64,000 nucleotides of DNA from Ustulina deusta (GCA_023159155.1 JAJNNX010000020.1:434001-498000); one strand, 5' to 3'; shown: positions 1 through 13,513, numbered from the stretch's first letter. The notes: generated by a model not told the origin, from the sequence alone. Numbers and translations are program-made.

Positions 1-1680
1 TAGTATATATAATATTTTTTTATAAAGTTTTCCAAAATGTTCGGGAATATAGTATAATATTGGTTTTTTATTATTTTAAACTATTAATAAGTGTTTATAA
101 ATAAGCATGCTTTATTATAAAATAGGTTATATAAATAGCTTATATAATTTTTTTTTTTTTTTTATATTTTTAAAAAAATAGTATACTTTTTAAATAAAAA
201 TAGTTTGTTTTATATATTTTTTATAAAAAGTAAATCTAAAAAAAAGCTATTTAATATAAGTTCTAGTATTATATAAAAATATGCTTGTAGTATAAAGGTT
301 TAAAAAGGGTTATAAACTATAAAGTATTTATATATTAGTTAGAAGTTTGGTTTATAGCCTATTTTTAATATATAATTATATATTATTTCTAGTATATGTT
401 AGGCTTTTATAGTTAGTTATATATATTTAAAGTTCTAGTTTTTGCAGGGTTAAAATTATATATTTTAGATAGGTATTAGTTTAGGCTATATAAGTTCTGG
501 TTATTTGATTTTTAGTTTTAGTTCTATTCGTATAATAGGTTAAAAAGTTAAAGTAGGCTAAAGGATTTTTTAAAAAATAGCTTAGAATTATTAATTAAGT
601 ATAAAAAAAACTAATAATTGTTATATAATAGGTATTTAGGCTATTTGGGTTAGAAATCCCGGAGATTTAATAATTTTGAATTTGCTTTATATAATTGTAG
701 TAAATTATTTATAAGCTACGTTTTTTTTAACTAGCTTTTATATGCTTTTTTTTTTAATTATTATTATAAATTTTGTATATATATTTTAATAAATTATATA
801 AAAATAATCCGCTATTTATTTTTTAAAATCTTTTTTAAACGCTTTTTAAAATAACTATCCGGACTTTTTTATATTTTAGTATTTAATAAATTAGTAAGCA
901 AACTATATATTTATTATAATTTTACTTATATAAAATTTATTAAAGTTTTTGCTTTAAAGATTAAAGTTAATATAGTTTTATATAGTTTTTATATTAATAT
1001 TAATATTTTTGGCAAGTTTTTTATATGTAAAGTTTAAGCATAACTTAGTAGATTTTGCTAAAATGCTTAGTACTTTTTACGCTATAGTAAAATAAAAAAA
1101 GAAGGAAAAAAAGGGAAAAAAATTAAAAAGTTCGTCTAGCTATTATATAATAATATGGTTAAAAATAATATAATTATATATTATTTTTTTCTTTTTTATA
1201 TAATACTTTGTTAGTCTAAAGAAAAAGGTTATATTATATAATAAAAAAATAGATCTTTTTGTTTTTTATATAATAAGCAAATATTTTATTAGTTTAAAAA
1301 AAAAAGTTATATTTGCTTTATTTTTAAACAATATATGTTAACTAATTAAAAAAAATAATTGTTATATAATAAAAAAATAAAATATAATATAAAATCTTTC
1401 CTGTTTATAAAAAGCTTAGCTTTATTTTTATTTTTACTAATCTATAGTACTTTTATAGTTAGGTTAGAAATGCTTTAGTAACTACTAATTAATATTAAAT
1501 AGGCTATATATAATATTATATATAAAAACAAATAAATATACGTTAATAGAATATACTATATTATACTATATCTAAATCTTATACTAAAAAAAAAAAAAAA
1601 AAGAATGCTTTGTACGAAACAGAATTCTTTTTAAAAAAAGAATTCTACTAGCGTACGAGCTAAAACAATAAAAAGAAATA
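1..1680. repeat. AT-rich RIP-like block (left part)
   Basis: Almost entirely A and T with scattered GC-containing words and stop codons in every frame, so no gene can be called. The composition is far from the roughly 50% GC of the window after 8.2 kb. In Pezizomycotina this pattern is the usual product of repeat-induced point mutation of transposons. I could not identify the original element here. Near 1615-1640 two EcoRI-type GAATTC words flank a T/A run and form a near-perfect palindrome just before composition changes at 1681. Confidence 0.8.
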
Positions 1681-1782
1681 AGGTCCCTACAGCCGATAGT
1701 CTCTGTGTAAAGACATCTGTTCATCCGCGCGATACGCAGGTGCACGATATGGTTGTAACCAATGCCAGTTATTCCAACATTT
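1681..1782. other. Island of normal base composition inside the AT-rich block
   Basis: About 100 bp of ordinary composition (contains CCGCGCGATACGCAGGTGCA) embedded in AT-rich DNA, with abrupt edges on both sides. No coding frame, tRNA or repeat is recognised. Infer a scrap of host or unmutated sequence between two separately RIP-mutated elements, or a segment too short or too unique to be targeted. Confidence 0.6.
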
Positions 1783-4700
1783 ATAAATATTTAATATAAT
1801 TTTTATAAAAAAAGCTAGATTATTTTTTTTTATATATATTCTTTTTTTAGCACTAGAATTTTTTTATGTTTTGTTACTGAACTATTAAGCTTGCTTAATT
1901 ATTTTTTATTTTAAAAAAATTTAAATAACTTTAATAATAATTTAAGTAATAACTATATTAATAATTTGCTATTATTTAGTTTTAAATTTTTTATATTGTT
2001 TAAAATATTTATTTATTTATTAATATTAAATAACTAAAAACTATTTAGTTTTAAAATAAATATATTACTTTTATAGCTAAATATATTTTTATTTATTTTA
2101 TATTTATATTTTAATAATATTTAGTTAAATAGTAATAATTTATTAGATTTAATTTTTTTATTATAAACTTAAATAATTTAGTTTATTATTATTTTTAGTT
2201 CTAAAATATTTTTTATTGTTTTAATAATTTATTATTATATTATTTATTAATTTAAAAAATATTTTAATATTTTTACTAATAATAATAATAAAAATATAAA
2301 CGTTTCTAAAATAAAATTAATATTTTTTAGTTTTTTTAAAATAGAATTAATTTTTTTTAGCTTTTTAGATTTATTACTAAATTTTTTAAAAAATATTGTT
2401 TAGCAACGCTTTAAAAAAATTAAAAAAATTTTTTTTTAAATATTTTAAAATAATAACTAAAATAAAATTAAAATATAAAAAAAAAACTTATAATAAGTAA
2501 GTTCGGATAACTTTTATTTAATAGCTTTTAAATAATAATATTAGTATAATAAAATAAAAAAAGTAAAAAAAGTTTTATAATTTAAAAAAATAAATAGTTT
2601 AATAAATATAATATAGTATATATTGCAATTTATAATAGATTTTTAATAAACGTTTATTATTAAATATAATCTATTGCTAAAAATCTTTTTAATATATTAG
2701 TACTTATTTAAGCAAAACTTTTTATTATTTATAAACCTAAAAATAAAGCTTAATTTGTTTAATATTTTTAATAAAAAAAAAACTATTTTAAAAACTATAA
2801 AAAAAGTTATATAATTTATAGTAATATTTTAATAAATTTAAGCGAATATAATAAAACTTAATTTTGTTTTAGTATAATTATACTTATATATTATTTAAAA
2901 ATTTATTAATAAATTTAGCTTTAAATTTAATTTTTTTATTATTATTTAAAAACTAAGCATAATTAAAATACTAATTTATAATATTATTAATTTTTTTTAA
3001 ATAATATAAGTAGCTATTATTTTAAAAAAATAATTAATATTATTATATAATTTAAATAAAACTAAAAAAAATAAATATTATAGATTATATTTTTAGTTAT
3101 TAAAATTAAAAAAATTTTTTTTTTAAATAATAAATAAAAACTTTATAAGTTTTATTATAAATTATATTTTAAAGTTTGCTATAAAAAGTATTTAGAACTA
3201 AAGCTTACTAGTTAAAATAAAAAAATATGCTATAAATATGCTAAATAGTATAAAAAAAAATAAAAAAAGCTAAAATTAAAAAATAACTTAGTTATAAAAA
3301 AAAAATAATAAATTTTGTAATATTTTTAGTAGCTATACTATAATCTAACTTTTTTTAGCTCTTTTTTAAATATATTATTTTTATAGCTTATATATTTGCA
3401 ACTTTTGAGTAATTTTTTATTACTTTAATTTAATTTGGACTACTATTTTTTATATTTTAAAAAAATAATAACTTAAAAGTAATAAAAAAACTACTTAATA
3501 ATATTTCTAAAAAAAATTATTTTATAAATATTATTAAAATATTATTTATAGTTATAATATAAAATAAAATTATAAATTTAATAAAAACTTTAAAAAAAGC
3601 ATTAGTTATTAATAATAATATAAATATTTTAATAATTTTAAATTAAAATAGTTTTATTAACTTTTATAATATATTTTATTTAGTAATAATAGAAATTAAT
3701 AAATTAATAATATAGCTTATTTAATAAAAAAACTATATTTTTATTAGTATAATTAATAAAAAAAAATTATTATATTTAGAAATATTATATATTATTTATT
3801 AATTAAAATAAATCTTATTTTTTTTTTTTTTTTAAAGTAATAGAACGTATGCTTTAAAAAAAAACTAAATATTTTTAAAAAAAACAAAATATAATAGCTT
3901 ATATTTAATTAATTAACTTAACTTAAATATAAAAGCTATTATTATTATTTTTATAGCTTATTTATTTTATAACTTTAAACTAGCTCTATAATATAAATAA
4001 TTTAAATATATTAGTAAATTTTTTATTAAAAAACTAATAAAAGCAGGATATATTAAGCTTTAAAAGCCTAGTTATATTTATAAATATTATATTTGAATAA
4101 AAATAAAAAAAATATTATATATAAATATAGTAAAAATACTTAAAAATGCTTTTAAAAATATAAAAATTTTATTTATTTTATTATTATTTATTATAACTTT
4201 TTTAAAATAATTTAAATATTACTGTTTAAAAACAAAGCAACATTTACTAAAACTTTTAAAGTATTTTTAAAATATTATAAATGTTTTAAATATAAATATT
4301 ATATATTTATTTTAAATAAAGCTAAAAAAAATATTAATAAAAAACTAAAGTATTTTTATTAGAGCTAAAAAATTTAAATACTATTTATTACTATAAAATA
4401 ATATTAATAATAAAACAAGCTATAAATAATAAAATATTTTAAAAATATTAGCTTATTATTGCTTAAATAGCTTGCTATACTATAATTTATTAGTTTAATA
4501 ATTAATTTAGAATATTATTATATAAAAAATAGTTTAGCTGAATATTAATATATAATTATATAATGTTTATTAGAACTAATAAATAATATTTTTAATTAAA
4601 TAAAAAAAGGTTAGTATTTATAAAAAAGACTTTATTTTATAAAATGTTTAAATATTAAAATTAAAGCTTATATAACTTTATAATCTTTTTTAAAAGTAAA

Positions 4701-7700
4701 AAAGTAATAAATATTAATAATATAAGGTTTTTTTTAAAAATTCTTTATTAACTGCTAGATTAAATATAGCTAAAAATTAGTAATAAAAAATAAGTTTAAT
4801 AAAACTTATATAATAAAATTATTAAAATTATTCTAAAGAGCTTTATTTAAAAATTTTTTTTAGAAAAAATAACTAAGTTTTTTTACGCTATTACTAATAA
4901 TAATAAATTTGCTCCAAAAAAAAAATGCTTTTTATATTATTAAGATTATTTATTATAAATAGTATACCAAATAATATTTTTAATATTATATCTAGTACTA
5001 TATTTAGTAATATTTTAAGCGTTATTTTGTTTATAATAAGCAATAATTAAAAACTTAATAATTTTAATATATTTTTAAACAATAAAAATAACTTTGATTA
5101 TTTTAGCTAACTTTTTAATAATCATAATAATAATTTTAATTATACTTTTAACGCGTTTTTTTTAATATATTAAAAAAAAACAATAGTAGCAATCATAGTA
5201 AAAAAAATAGTGCTTAATTTAAGATTTATGTTCTAGAACAACTAAAAAAGCTTATATTATAACTTAAATATAATAGAATTTGTTTTTAGAACTATAAATA
5301 CTAATTAATTGTTTTTTATTTTATTACTACTATATTAAGAGCTATAAAAATAATTAAAATTACTAAACTAGTAAGTTATAAAGTTATAAAATATAATTTT
5401 TATTAAATAAAATAGCGCAAAACTATAAATAATAAATATAGCTTATTAGTTAATAATCTAATTTAAAAAATAGTTATTAAACTGCTTAATATTAAAGTAT
5501 TGTTTAGCAAATAAGTATATAAACTTAAATATAATAAAATAAACAAAATTATTTAATATAAAGCTAGATAAATAATTAAAAGCTTTAAATAATAAAATAA
5601 AATAAACTATTATAAGATTTTTGTTTTAATAGTTAAACTTATAAGTTATAAAATTTTATTTATTATTATTACTATTTTAGATTTTAAAATTTATTAAATA
5701 AATATTAAAATAATATTTTTATATAAAAAAGTTATAAAAAATATTTATATAAAATAATTATTTAAATTTATTTAGGACCTAATTAAGGTTTATAAGCTAA
5801 ACAAAACATTTTATAAGCTTAAATAAACATTTAAAGTATAATATAAAAATATTAGTAATATTTTTAAAAAGTTTAAAATTTAATAGTTTAAATTTAAATA
5901 TTAATATTTTTATTTAAAATAATTATTATATTATTATTTATATTAATAATCTTTTAATTATTAGTTTAAAAACTTTAAAAATTAATAATATTAAACAAGC
6001 TTTAAACAAAAAGTTTTAAATAAATAACTTAAAACTAGCTAAATTTTATTTAAGTATAGCTATTAAACAAAATTAATTATATTATATTTTAAAGTTATTA
6101 TAATAAGTTTATTTAAAAAAAATCTTTATAAAATTTAGTTTTTAAAACTTAAATAAACTTAAGTATAAAAAAGCAAAACTAATTTATATTTTAATTTTTA
6201 TAAATATTAAAGTATTTAAAAAAAACTTTATTATAGTAATAATAAATTAAAAATAATATTAAAAAACTATTAGTTTTTTTTTATATATAATATTAGAAAT
6301 TAGACCGGATATTATTTTTATTATTTTTAAATATAGCAAATATATAGCAAAACTAAATATTTTTTGTATTAAAGCAATAAAATAAATATTTAAATATTTA
6401 ATAATTACAATTAATCTAAAGTTAATATATATATAAAAAAAATTAATTTATAAAGCTATACTAATTTAGACTAGAAAGCTTATAAAAGAATTTATTGTTT
6501 AATTTTGAAATATATTTTTAATTTAAAAAGCGGAGCAATAAGCTAGAGTTTAAAATATTAACTAATAGTTTTACTATTATTTTTTGAAGCAAAACTTAAA
6601 AGTTAAACATAAGCTTTAAAAAAAGCTATATAAATAAAAAAACTTTTAATTAAACTAAATACTAAAGTTAGTAATATACTAATAATTATTTATAGTAATA
6701 ATTAAAAAGCTATTTTAGTAGTTTATAACTTATTATTATATAAAAAAAAATATATATATATTTATTTTAGATTAAGTAGCAGATAGATTTATAAAGCTAT
6801 TATTTAAACTAGTTTTTAAAAAATTTAAAAAGATTTTAAAGCTTAAATAATAGTTTAACTAAAGCTAATTAATAGTTTATATATAAAGCTAATAAAAAAC
6901 TTTTTTAATTTAATATAAAATTATTTTTTATTACTATAATATTTAAAACTTATAATTTAGTAAAAAATTATTTTTATAATTTTAAACAATATTTATTAAA
7001 ACTGTTATAAACTAAAAGAAAAAAAATTTTTAATTTAGCAAAAATAAATAATAATAATATAAAAAATACTAAAACAAAAATTATAAAATATTTAAAGATT
7101 ATATTTTATTAAAAATAATAATAAATACTAATATTAAATCTTAATTAAATTTTTTATATATTTATTTATTTAAATATAATAGGTCTAACTTATAAAAAAT
7201 ACTTAAGTTAATATAATACTAGCAAAATATTTAAAATAATTTTTTAAAATTATTTAAAACTTATTAAATATAATAATTAGTTATATATTTATTTATGCTA
7301 TATAATATTTATTAAAATATTATAATAATTATATTATTTTTATTAATATAAAAATATTTAGTATAAAAATATTTAGTATAAAAATATAGTAGTATAAATA
7401 ATACTAAATAAGTTCTAGTTAGTATTAAAGCTTAAAAAATATATTACTATAAAGTTTTTTAAAATATTTATAAAAAGATTTTATATTAAATAAAAAATAA
7501 ACAAAAAGATTTAGTATATTTTTAGTATAGCTATTATAAAAAAAAATAGTTAAATAAAGAAATATATAATATTTTAAAATTATAACTTATATAATTAACT
7601 AAAAAAAAATATAAAAATATAAAAAATATTTTAAAACTTTTAAAAGTAAACTTATAACTATTTTAAAAAAAAGTTAGAAAGTTTAATTATTTAGTATAAT

Positions 7701-8160
7701 ATTAATTAAAAATAAAATAGTTAAAAAAAAATATATAATATTTTATAAAAAAAGTTTATATATAGTATAAATTAAGGAATAAATTTTATTTAGAACTAAT
7801 AGATTTATAACTTTAAGAATATTTTTAATTAAAGCTTTAATTTAAAGTATTAATTATTAAAAAAAGTTTATTATAATTAATATATAGCAAGAAATAAAAA
7901 ATAAAATAAAAATTAATAAGTTTTTTATAAAATTATGCTGCTTTTTATATTTAAAATAAAAAATTATAAATATAACAATTTTAATAAAGCTTTTATTTTT
8001 TAAAGCGTTTTGTTTTAAAAAAAACTTAAAATATTATATATTATAATACTATTTTTTATTTAAAAGTATAATAAAGTATTAATTTTTTTTAAAAATTAAG
8101 TATTTTTAAAAATTTAAACTTTAAGAACTTTAAAAATACAATAGTATAAAGATTAAAAAA
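1783..8160 (+). mobile_element. RIP-degraded Ty1/copia retrotransposon remnant
   Basis: All frames are full of stops, but allowing for G-to-A and C-to-T changes the reverse transcriptase of a Ty1/copia element can be read on the + strand. The first catalytic Asp motif (family DVKTAF) is mutated to an Asn codon at 5701. The hallmark VYKLNKTFYKLK lies at 5788-5823 (family KLxKxLYGLKQ). The YVDD box has become YINN at 5939-5950, one frame over, so a small indel lies between. A FYLSIAIKQ segment follows near 6050. An RNase H DWVADRF-like motif with TGG changed to TAA is at 6770-6790. This order is typical of copia pol. Integrase and gag were not resolved and LTR ends were not found, so the limits given are those of the AT-rich DNA and may include more than one element. 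Confidence 0.75.
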
Positions 8161-8291
8161 GAGTATTAAAACTAGGAGGCTAGAATACTTACGATTTATA
8201 TGCTGTATATAAGACTTTTATATCTGCTACTTACTTGTATTATAACTTAGATTTCTAGATAATCAACGGGATTACCATGTACCTCTTCTGA

Positions 8292-8872
8292 CATAGCCAA
8301 GCGGACCTTTCCAAATCATCTGGTCCTTGTCCATTGTGTATTGAAGTCCACATTACCTCGGCTCGACAATACTACACCCATGTAGGCCATCACCTCGAAC
8401 AGTTATCCCTTTTTGCCCTCCCACAAACCATGAACGACGACGACGGGACTGGGAGTCAAAAAGATGGCATGGAGAAGGAGAACTCCCACGAAGAGCCGCG
8501 CAGCCAAAACTCACTCTCCCCCGTCTCCGGGCCTGATGATAACATTCCCTTTGCAGAGGATGGCCAAGTGTCCAATGCCTTTGAAAACACTTCCGCAATA
8601 CAAGAAAGTGTTCAAGGCGACAACAAGATTCCTCACAACGCTAGTGCTACGCTCAAGACTAGTAAAGGTCCTCAACCTGACAAGAGCAAGTGGAGATGGT
8701 CCTGCGTGAGTCGCTCTTTTCACTAATCTGTCGCTATCTCACCGCCAGAGAATAACCGCCAACGTTGTAGTGCGCCTGTAACTGGACAAACCTGTCCTAT
8801 GCATATAACTTATCTTGTGTTGATTGTGGCCATACACGGGCGAATTGTTGCAAAGTCTGGACAGTAGAGTAG
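8292..8872 (+). pseudogene. 5'-truncated C2H2/zinc-ribbon family gene
   Basis: C-terminal part of a family abundant in Pezizomycotina. Reading from 8292, a CPLC pair is followed by a helix and the hallmark HLEQLSLFALP, then a low-complexity acidic/polar linker, then W-x-C. A 65-nt intron (8706-8770, GTGAGT...TAG) joins this to exon 2 (8771-8872), which encodes SCVDCGHTRANCC, a C-x2-C-x-H-x4-C zinc ribbon that usually ends these proteins, then a TAG stop. Upstream in the same frame is a TGA at 8289, consistent with a RIP-type CGA-to-TGA change, and then the AT-rich block. No start codon or N-terminal zinc fingers remain. Probably a gene fragment destroyed from its 5' side. A short expressed remnant cannot be excluded. 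Confidence 0.6.
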
Positions 8873-9294
8873 TACGTCAACAGACATTACATATATTATT
8901 GGGGAATGCAGAGATTTTTATCTATAAACATTTGCCTAGTGGACATGGGTTTCGGCAGAGACTGCGTCATTGTTTTAATATCTCGGATGCCCCGGACAAA
9001 TTATCAGCGCTTCTTCCTTCTAAGATACTAGGAGTTGTCGATTTATATGGCATATAGTCCCAATAGGGATATCCAAAGAGTAGCCAGGCTTTTGCAGTTT
9101 GTCTTGAAACTTGTGACGCAATTTAGTTACTACATGTCCTTTCTTGACATATTTGATGGGTGGATGGTTTTACATTAGTGATGTGTTAGTAATATCGCCA
9201 AAATAATCCTAAAAGAAACAATAGTATGCGGTGACTTGCTTTGACATGATAATGATACCTCTGAACCCAGCAGAAGCGCGCTTACTATGTTTAT

Positions 9295-10097
9295 TTATGA
9301 TCCCCTACATGCGTGATGCACAAAGGCAATCTCTTCGTACACCTCATACTGATTCTGGCTTTCAATCGGATATCGCAAGGATATTTTCCCGAAAGCCGTG
9401 AAACCCATTTTCTCATAAAATGGCGCAGCATCTAAAGTACTCTCCAGATAACCCAGTACACCGTCCTTGCTGCACTGCCCTAGTCCCCAGCGAACCATCA
9501 TTGAAGCAGCACCTCTCCTCTCATGCGCCGGGTCTGTTCCCATGAACGTGAGACCTAGTGCTGAGCATGAGTATTCTGGAAGAAGTTCGCAGGTGGATAT
9601 ATGTCTAATGGCCCAGTAAACTTACGATAGCATGGGTTGTCCCCCACTGCCTGCTTTTGCCTCTCCTCCGTCGCTTTCCCCCAACTTTCTAGGATCTTCA
9701 TATTCGTCCCTGGGGGCCATATCCAGGCTGTCTCTTCATATTCCTCATCCTCGCCTACGGGGTGTGACCACTTAGCAAAAGCGATAACCTGTCCTGCCGG
9801 GTTTTCTTCCCTTGTACGCTCCCCGATGGCCCCAGAATGATGATAGCTGCCATCGTTTACCCCAGTCAGATCTGGTGTGTCGGAGTCCGACGGGATTTCC
9901 CGAACAACAAGCACAGAAACCTTCGGGTCATCAATATCTGCTAACGCTTTCAGACGTATGCTCTCTCGCAATCCCTCGCGCACATCCGGCGTGCGGAATT
10001 GAGCGAGGAGCATGGCGTTTGATGCGAAGGCCGCCATGTGGATGTCGGAGATGCGGCCGGCGTCGGCTGGTGCCGCAGGGTAGAGTTTCAGGGGCAT
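9295..10097 (-). CDS. GNAT-family N-acetyltransferase
   Basis: Two exons: 10097-9626 and 9575-9295, with a 50-nt intron (GTAAGT...TTCCAG). An alternative acceptor at 9561 (exon from 9560) drops five codons. The model gives about 250 residues. The N-terminus has the LxPAxPADAGRISDIHMAAF-type opening of fungal GNAT proteins. The second exon carries the acetyl-CoA binding signature TFMGTDPAHERRGAASMMV followed by GVLGYLEST and FYEKMGFTAFG, the usual alpha4/beta7 region. The ATG at 10097 is the first in frame. Function is transfer of acetyl from acetyl-CoA to an amine; the substrate cannot be told. These proteins are usually cytosolic and no signal peptide is seen. Family is firm, exact acceptor less so. 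Confidence 0.85.
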
Positions 10098-10442
10098 TGT
10101 GTTGGGGACCACCAAGAGCCCCTAAATAAGTAAGACAGTTGATCGCAGTGCCGTTTAGCGATTGAACGAAGTTGAATTAAGATGGACACAAGAAAGGAAC
10201 ATGGACAAACTTTAATGTTCATGAGCAGGGTTAAGAGATAAGACTTTAGCGGGGCGCTGACCCACTAGACTGGTCGCAGGCTGAGTCGAGCTTACAAAAA
10301 GTTATGTCCAGCTAACATTTGCCGTACTAGGAAATCTGAACCTTGTTGACTTGGACACTTTGGGCAAAGATCTCTGGGCGACCTGGTAAGCCCTTGCGTG
10401 TCTCGGGGAGTTAGTGGGCTAACACTAAACATGTATTCATAG

Positions 10443-11583
10443 GCAGTCATTGCCAAAAGTCTTATCAAGAATTATTATGGGAAGTCCGCAAACTACTCCT
10501 ACTGGAATGCCTGCTCAAACGGCGGGCGGCAGGCCAGTATCCTAGCCCAGCAGTACCCTGACGCGTATGACGGCATCATTGCTGCGGCGCCTGGCTTATA
10601 TTGGGCTGAATTAGCCATCACTTCCATCTGGCCGGCCGTGTTTATGGACTTCACAGAGCAATGTCCACGGAGCTGTGAACTCAATCAACTCACCTTTCTC
10701 GCCATCGCCGAATGTGACGGTCTTGACGGTATCAAGGACGGACTCATCGCAAACCCCGAGGCGTGTCGAGCAAAGTTTAACCCCTGGGACCACGTGGGCT
10801 CTTTGTTTAATTGTTCGGACACCAGCCGAGCTATGCAGATCAGCTCCGCTGCTGCATCCGTCGCCGAGGCTACCTGGGATGGGCCTAAGTATTCAAACGG
10901 CGACTTCATGTGGTACCGATTCGAAATAGGGGCCGATTTATCCTCGGCGGCGGAAACAGTGTGCTCTAACAATGGGACATGCGTGCCCGCTCAGCGGTCA
11001 ACAGTAGCGTTCTGGTACCTTGAATACGTCGCTAGAGATCTTACTGCAAACATTACAACGCTAACGCACGCTCAATACGACGAATTATACCTTGCCTTAA
11101 AGAAAACGTTCGCTGGAGCATTAGAAGCCGCCGAGCCTCGCATTACTAGGTTCCAAGAAGTTGGTGGCAAGATGATTACGTATCATGGTCTTGTGAGTCC
11201 CCCTCTCCTATCATAGTCCACCTCAGGGCAAAATTGTACTAATTTAACCGAAGGGGGACACTTCAATTGCCCCTGAGAGCAGCCTTCACTACTACAAACA
11301 AGTCTCGCAACTATTTCCCAATGTCACTGACTTCTACCGTTATTACCGTTTGCCCGGGCTCGGTCATTACTAGGGCGCCAATGGTGGCCAACCCGTGCAC
11401 CTCTTCGACCAATTGCGACAATGGGTAGAAAATGGAACTGCTCCCGGTGCCAGCCCTGTCACAGTTACGTTATCTACAAATGGTACTATGGATGAGGTGT
11501 TGTGCCCTTGACCTAAGCAGGCCGTTCTGCGGCAACCTTGCACCAACACCACCTCTACCCTTGACTGCTGGTTGTGCCAATGA
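10443..11583 (+). pseudogene. Tannase/feruloyl esterase family pseudogene
   Basis: Coding from 10443 with family features: SYWNACSNGGRQAS holds the nucleophile Ser motif (family CSxGGRQ), then YPDAYDGIIAAAPG, CDGLDGIKDG (calcium-site region) and many Cys. A 59-nt intron (11195-11253, GTGAGT...AAG) restores YHGLGDTSIAPESS, matching the family HG-D-x-x-I-P region, and VENGTAPG and LCP follow. Two nonsense codons break the frame: TAG at 11371, next to the position of the catalytic His, and TGA at 11509. The N-terminal third, including the signal peptide expected of these secreted esterases, is absent: upstream of 10443 there is an acceptor-like TAG but nothing resembling the family. Probably dead. 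When intact, such enzymes hydrolyse phenolic esters of plant cell wall or tannins. Confidence 0.8.
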
Positions 11584-13192
11584 ACTTAAAGAAGGGGCGC
11601 AAGAGCAGTTACCTCGTGCCGGTAGTTACATTCGTATTTTCTAGAAACGTACAGTTGCTCATAAGGCTGAGCGGCCGCTCTACGACGATTTCCTCTTTTT
11701 CCTCCCACAAATCTGGCCCATCGAAAAATTCTGGCTTTGATGCATGCTCATTGCATTTTCGGGCCATTTTGTTGATTATTAATGCAAATTTTGCGAAATC
11801 AACGCAGCAGTTATCCGAGGTAGGTGTTTGATTCCGGTTTCGGGTTTGGCTGCTTATATCCTGTGTCAGGGATATATATTACACTACCCTATGGGAGTGG
11901 ATATATCAGTATTCTGTATATATATATTGGTGTTGCCCCCCCCTAGATATTTGGAAGGTTCAGGAATCAATTGACCACTCTATTGAGCCCTAACTACCTA
12001 CCTGCTTCCCGGCTGCAAATGAGACTCTCTATTCACTCTGGACTAACCCACTCTGACATCCTGCCGGCATTGGGCGAGTCGAGGCGGCGGCCTCCTAGAA
12101 CCACGTAACTGATGGGTCCTTGGTTCATGTAGAGGTAGCTTGTTTTCCTATTGCTGCTGAGTTGTTGGCCCAATATCTGATGCCTAAGCCCAAAGCACAG
12201 CCCTCTCTCTCATCCAATTGTAACGCCCTGGTTCAGTAATGTCGAACGGGGGCGATTTGGAATTATACACCGCCCTGTTCTATAACTTCTGCTTTAACAG
12301 AACGATTTTTTTTTTGTTACAAAAGCAGCTTCGAGTTCAGGGTTTATGTGTATATGGCGGGCGTGCTATCTTATCACCCTTGAATTTTTACAGGTACTGG
12401 ATAACATTTAGTTTACGTGACTGCTTTCCTGCTAAACGGGAGGAATGATAACTGGAATAAAAAAGCGGATTACAATTCATGTATTCCACCATTCTGTTTC
12501 TGATAACATAAAAGCATAAAAAGGGTGTTTGTCGAAGAGCCGTCTTCGAATGCAACGTGTCAAAAACTAGAACCCTAGATGGGAAGTACCTCATGTTGCC
12601 CTCAAGCGATCTGTTCCTATTCGGACGATGAAGTGGTGCGGTATACGCAAAAGTTCTCCTGCTTTCAAGCTTTCCGCCAGTCTCTTGAGCACTGCACATA
12701 GCAGTTTCCATTACATTACAATCAACGAGACGCTCACGAACATAGCCGATATCATGCTAACAAATACAGATAATGAAGTCTTTGAAACGAAACCTAACCG
12801 GAAAATTAATTGAGTTAACTTGGTAAAGACAGGGTCATGCAAAACTCCCCAAGCTCATGGAGCGATGATCGTTAATTCCAGTAGACATACTCCCAGACAG
12901 ATACACGACCTCCTTCATCGTCTAACAGACGGTGCAGCCCAGATTAAGTTACTGTCTAGGTAGAGAGTAGTTAACTGATGGATCCCACACTCCAGAACGT
13001 TACTGTGTCGGAATGATAACGAGGTAGAATAAATAAATAAGAAGATGCAAAAACAGAGTCGAATTCGTGTAATGTCGCAACGCCTCCAACCTTTAAGATT
13101 GCCTCTCATGGTAGCTATATTGCATCATACAACAACTCATACATCTCACGTCACACTCACACCTCCCCGCACCTCACTTATCTTACCCATCG

Positions 13193-13213
13193 CCCCTCAC
13201 CCCTCACCCCTCA
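13193..13213. repeat. CCCCTCA x3 minisatellite
   Basis: Three tandem copies of a 7-bp unit inside a longer pyrimidine-rich, TCAC-rich tract (13120-13440). Direct reading of the sequence. No function inferred. Confidence 0.85.
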
Positions 13214-13513
13214 CTTATCTCATCTCACTCACTCACGCATCACCCCGACTGAACCCAAGCAGTCGTCCCATTCACTTTATCCTCACAATCCCAGCGCGAT
13301 TAACCCCCGCCTCACAATCCCCAGTCCCAACTGCAACAGCACAAAGCACGAGCAACTCCTCGGGGATCCCGACCTCCCTCTCACACCGTGGTATCCGGCA
13401 ACCCCAACCTCAACACAACGCTGAACCCACCTCCGCGATCGCAGCAAGATAGTCCGCATACACACCAACACTAAACGGCTCGAGCCCGACTAGCTCCATA
13501 TTCATGCACAGGA

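Noticed and set aside
1..8160. Mitochondrial DNA insertion or centromere
   Set aside because: The high AT content alone would allow it, but the copia reverse transcriptase motifs and RIP-type substitutions explain at least the right part; no mitochondrial gene was recognised.
13193..13213. Telomere-like repeat
   Set aside because: The unit is CCCCTCA, only three copies and interstitial; it does not match TTAGGG.
13045..13452. Open frame of 135 codons in the TCAC-rich tract
   Set aside because: Composition-driven low complexity, with an overlapping open frame on the other strand and no family resemblance.
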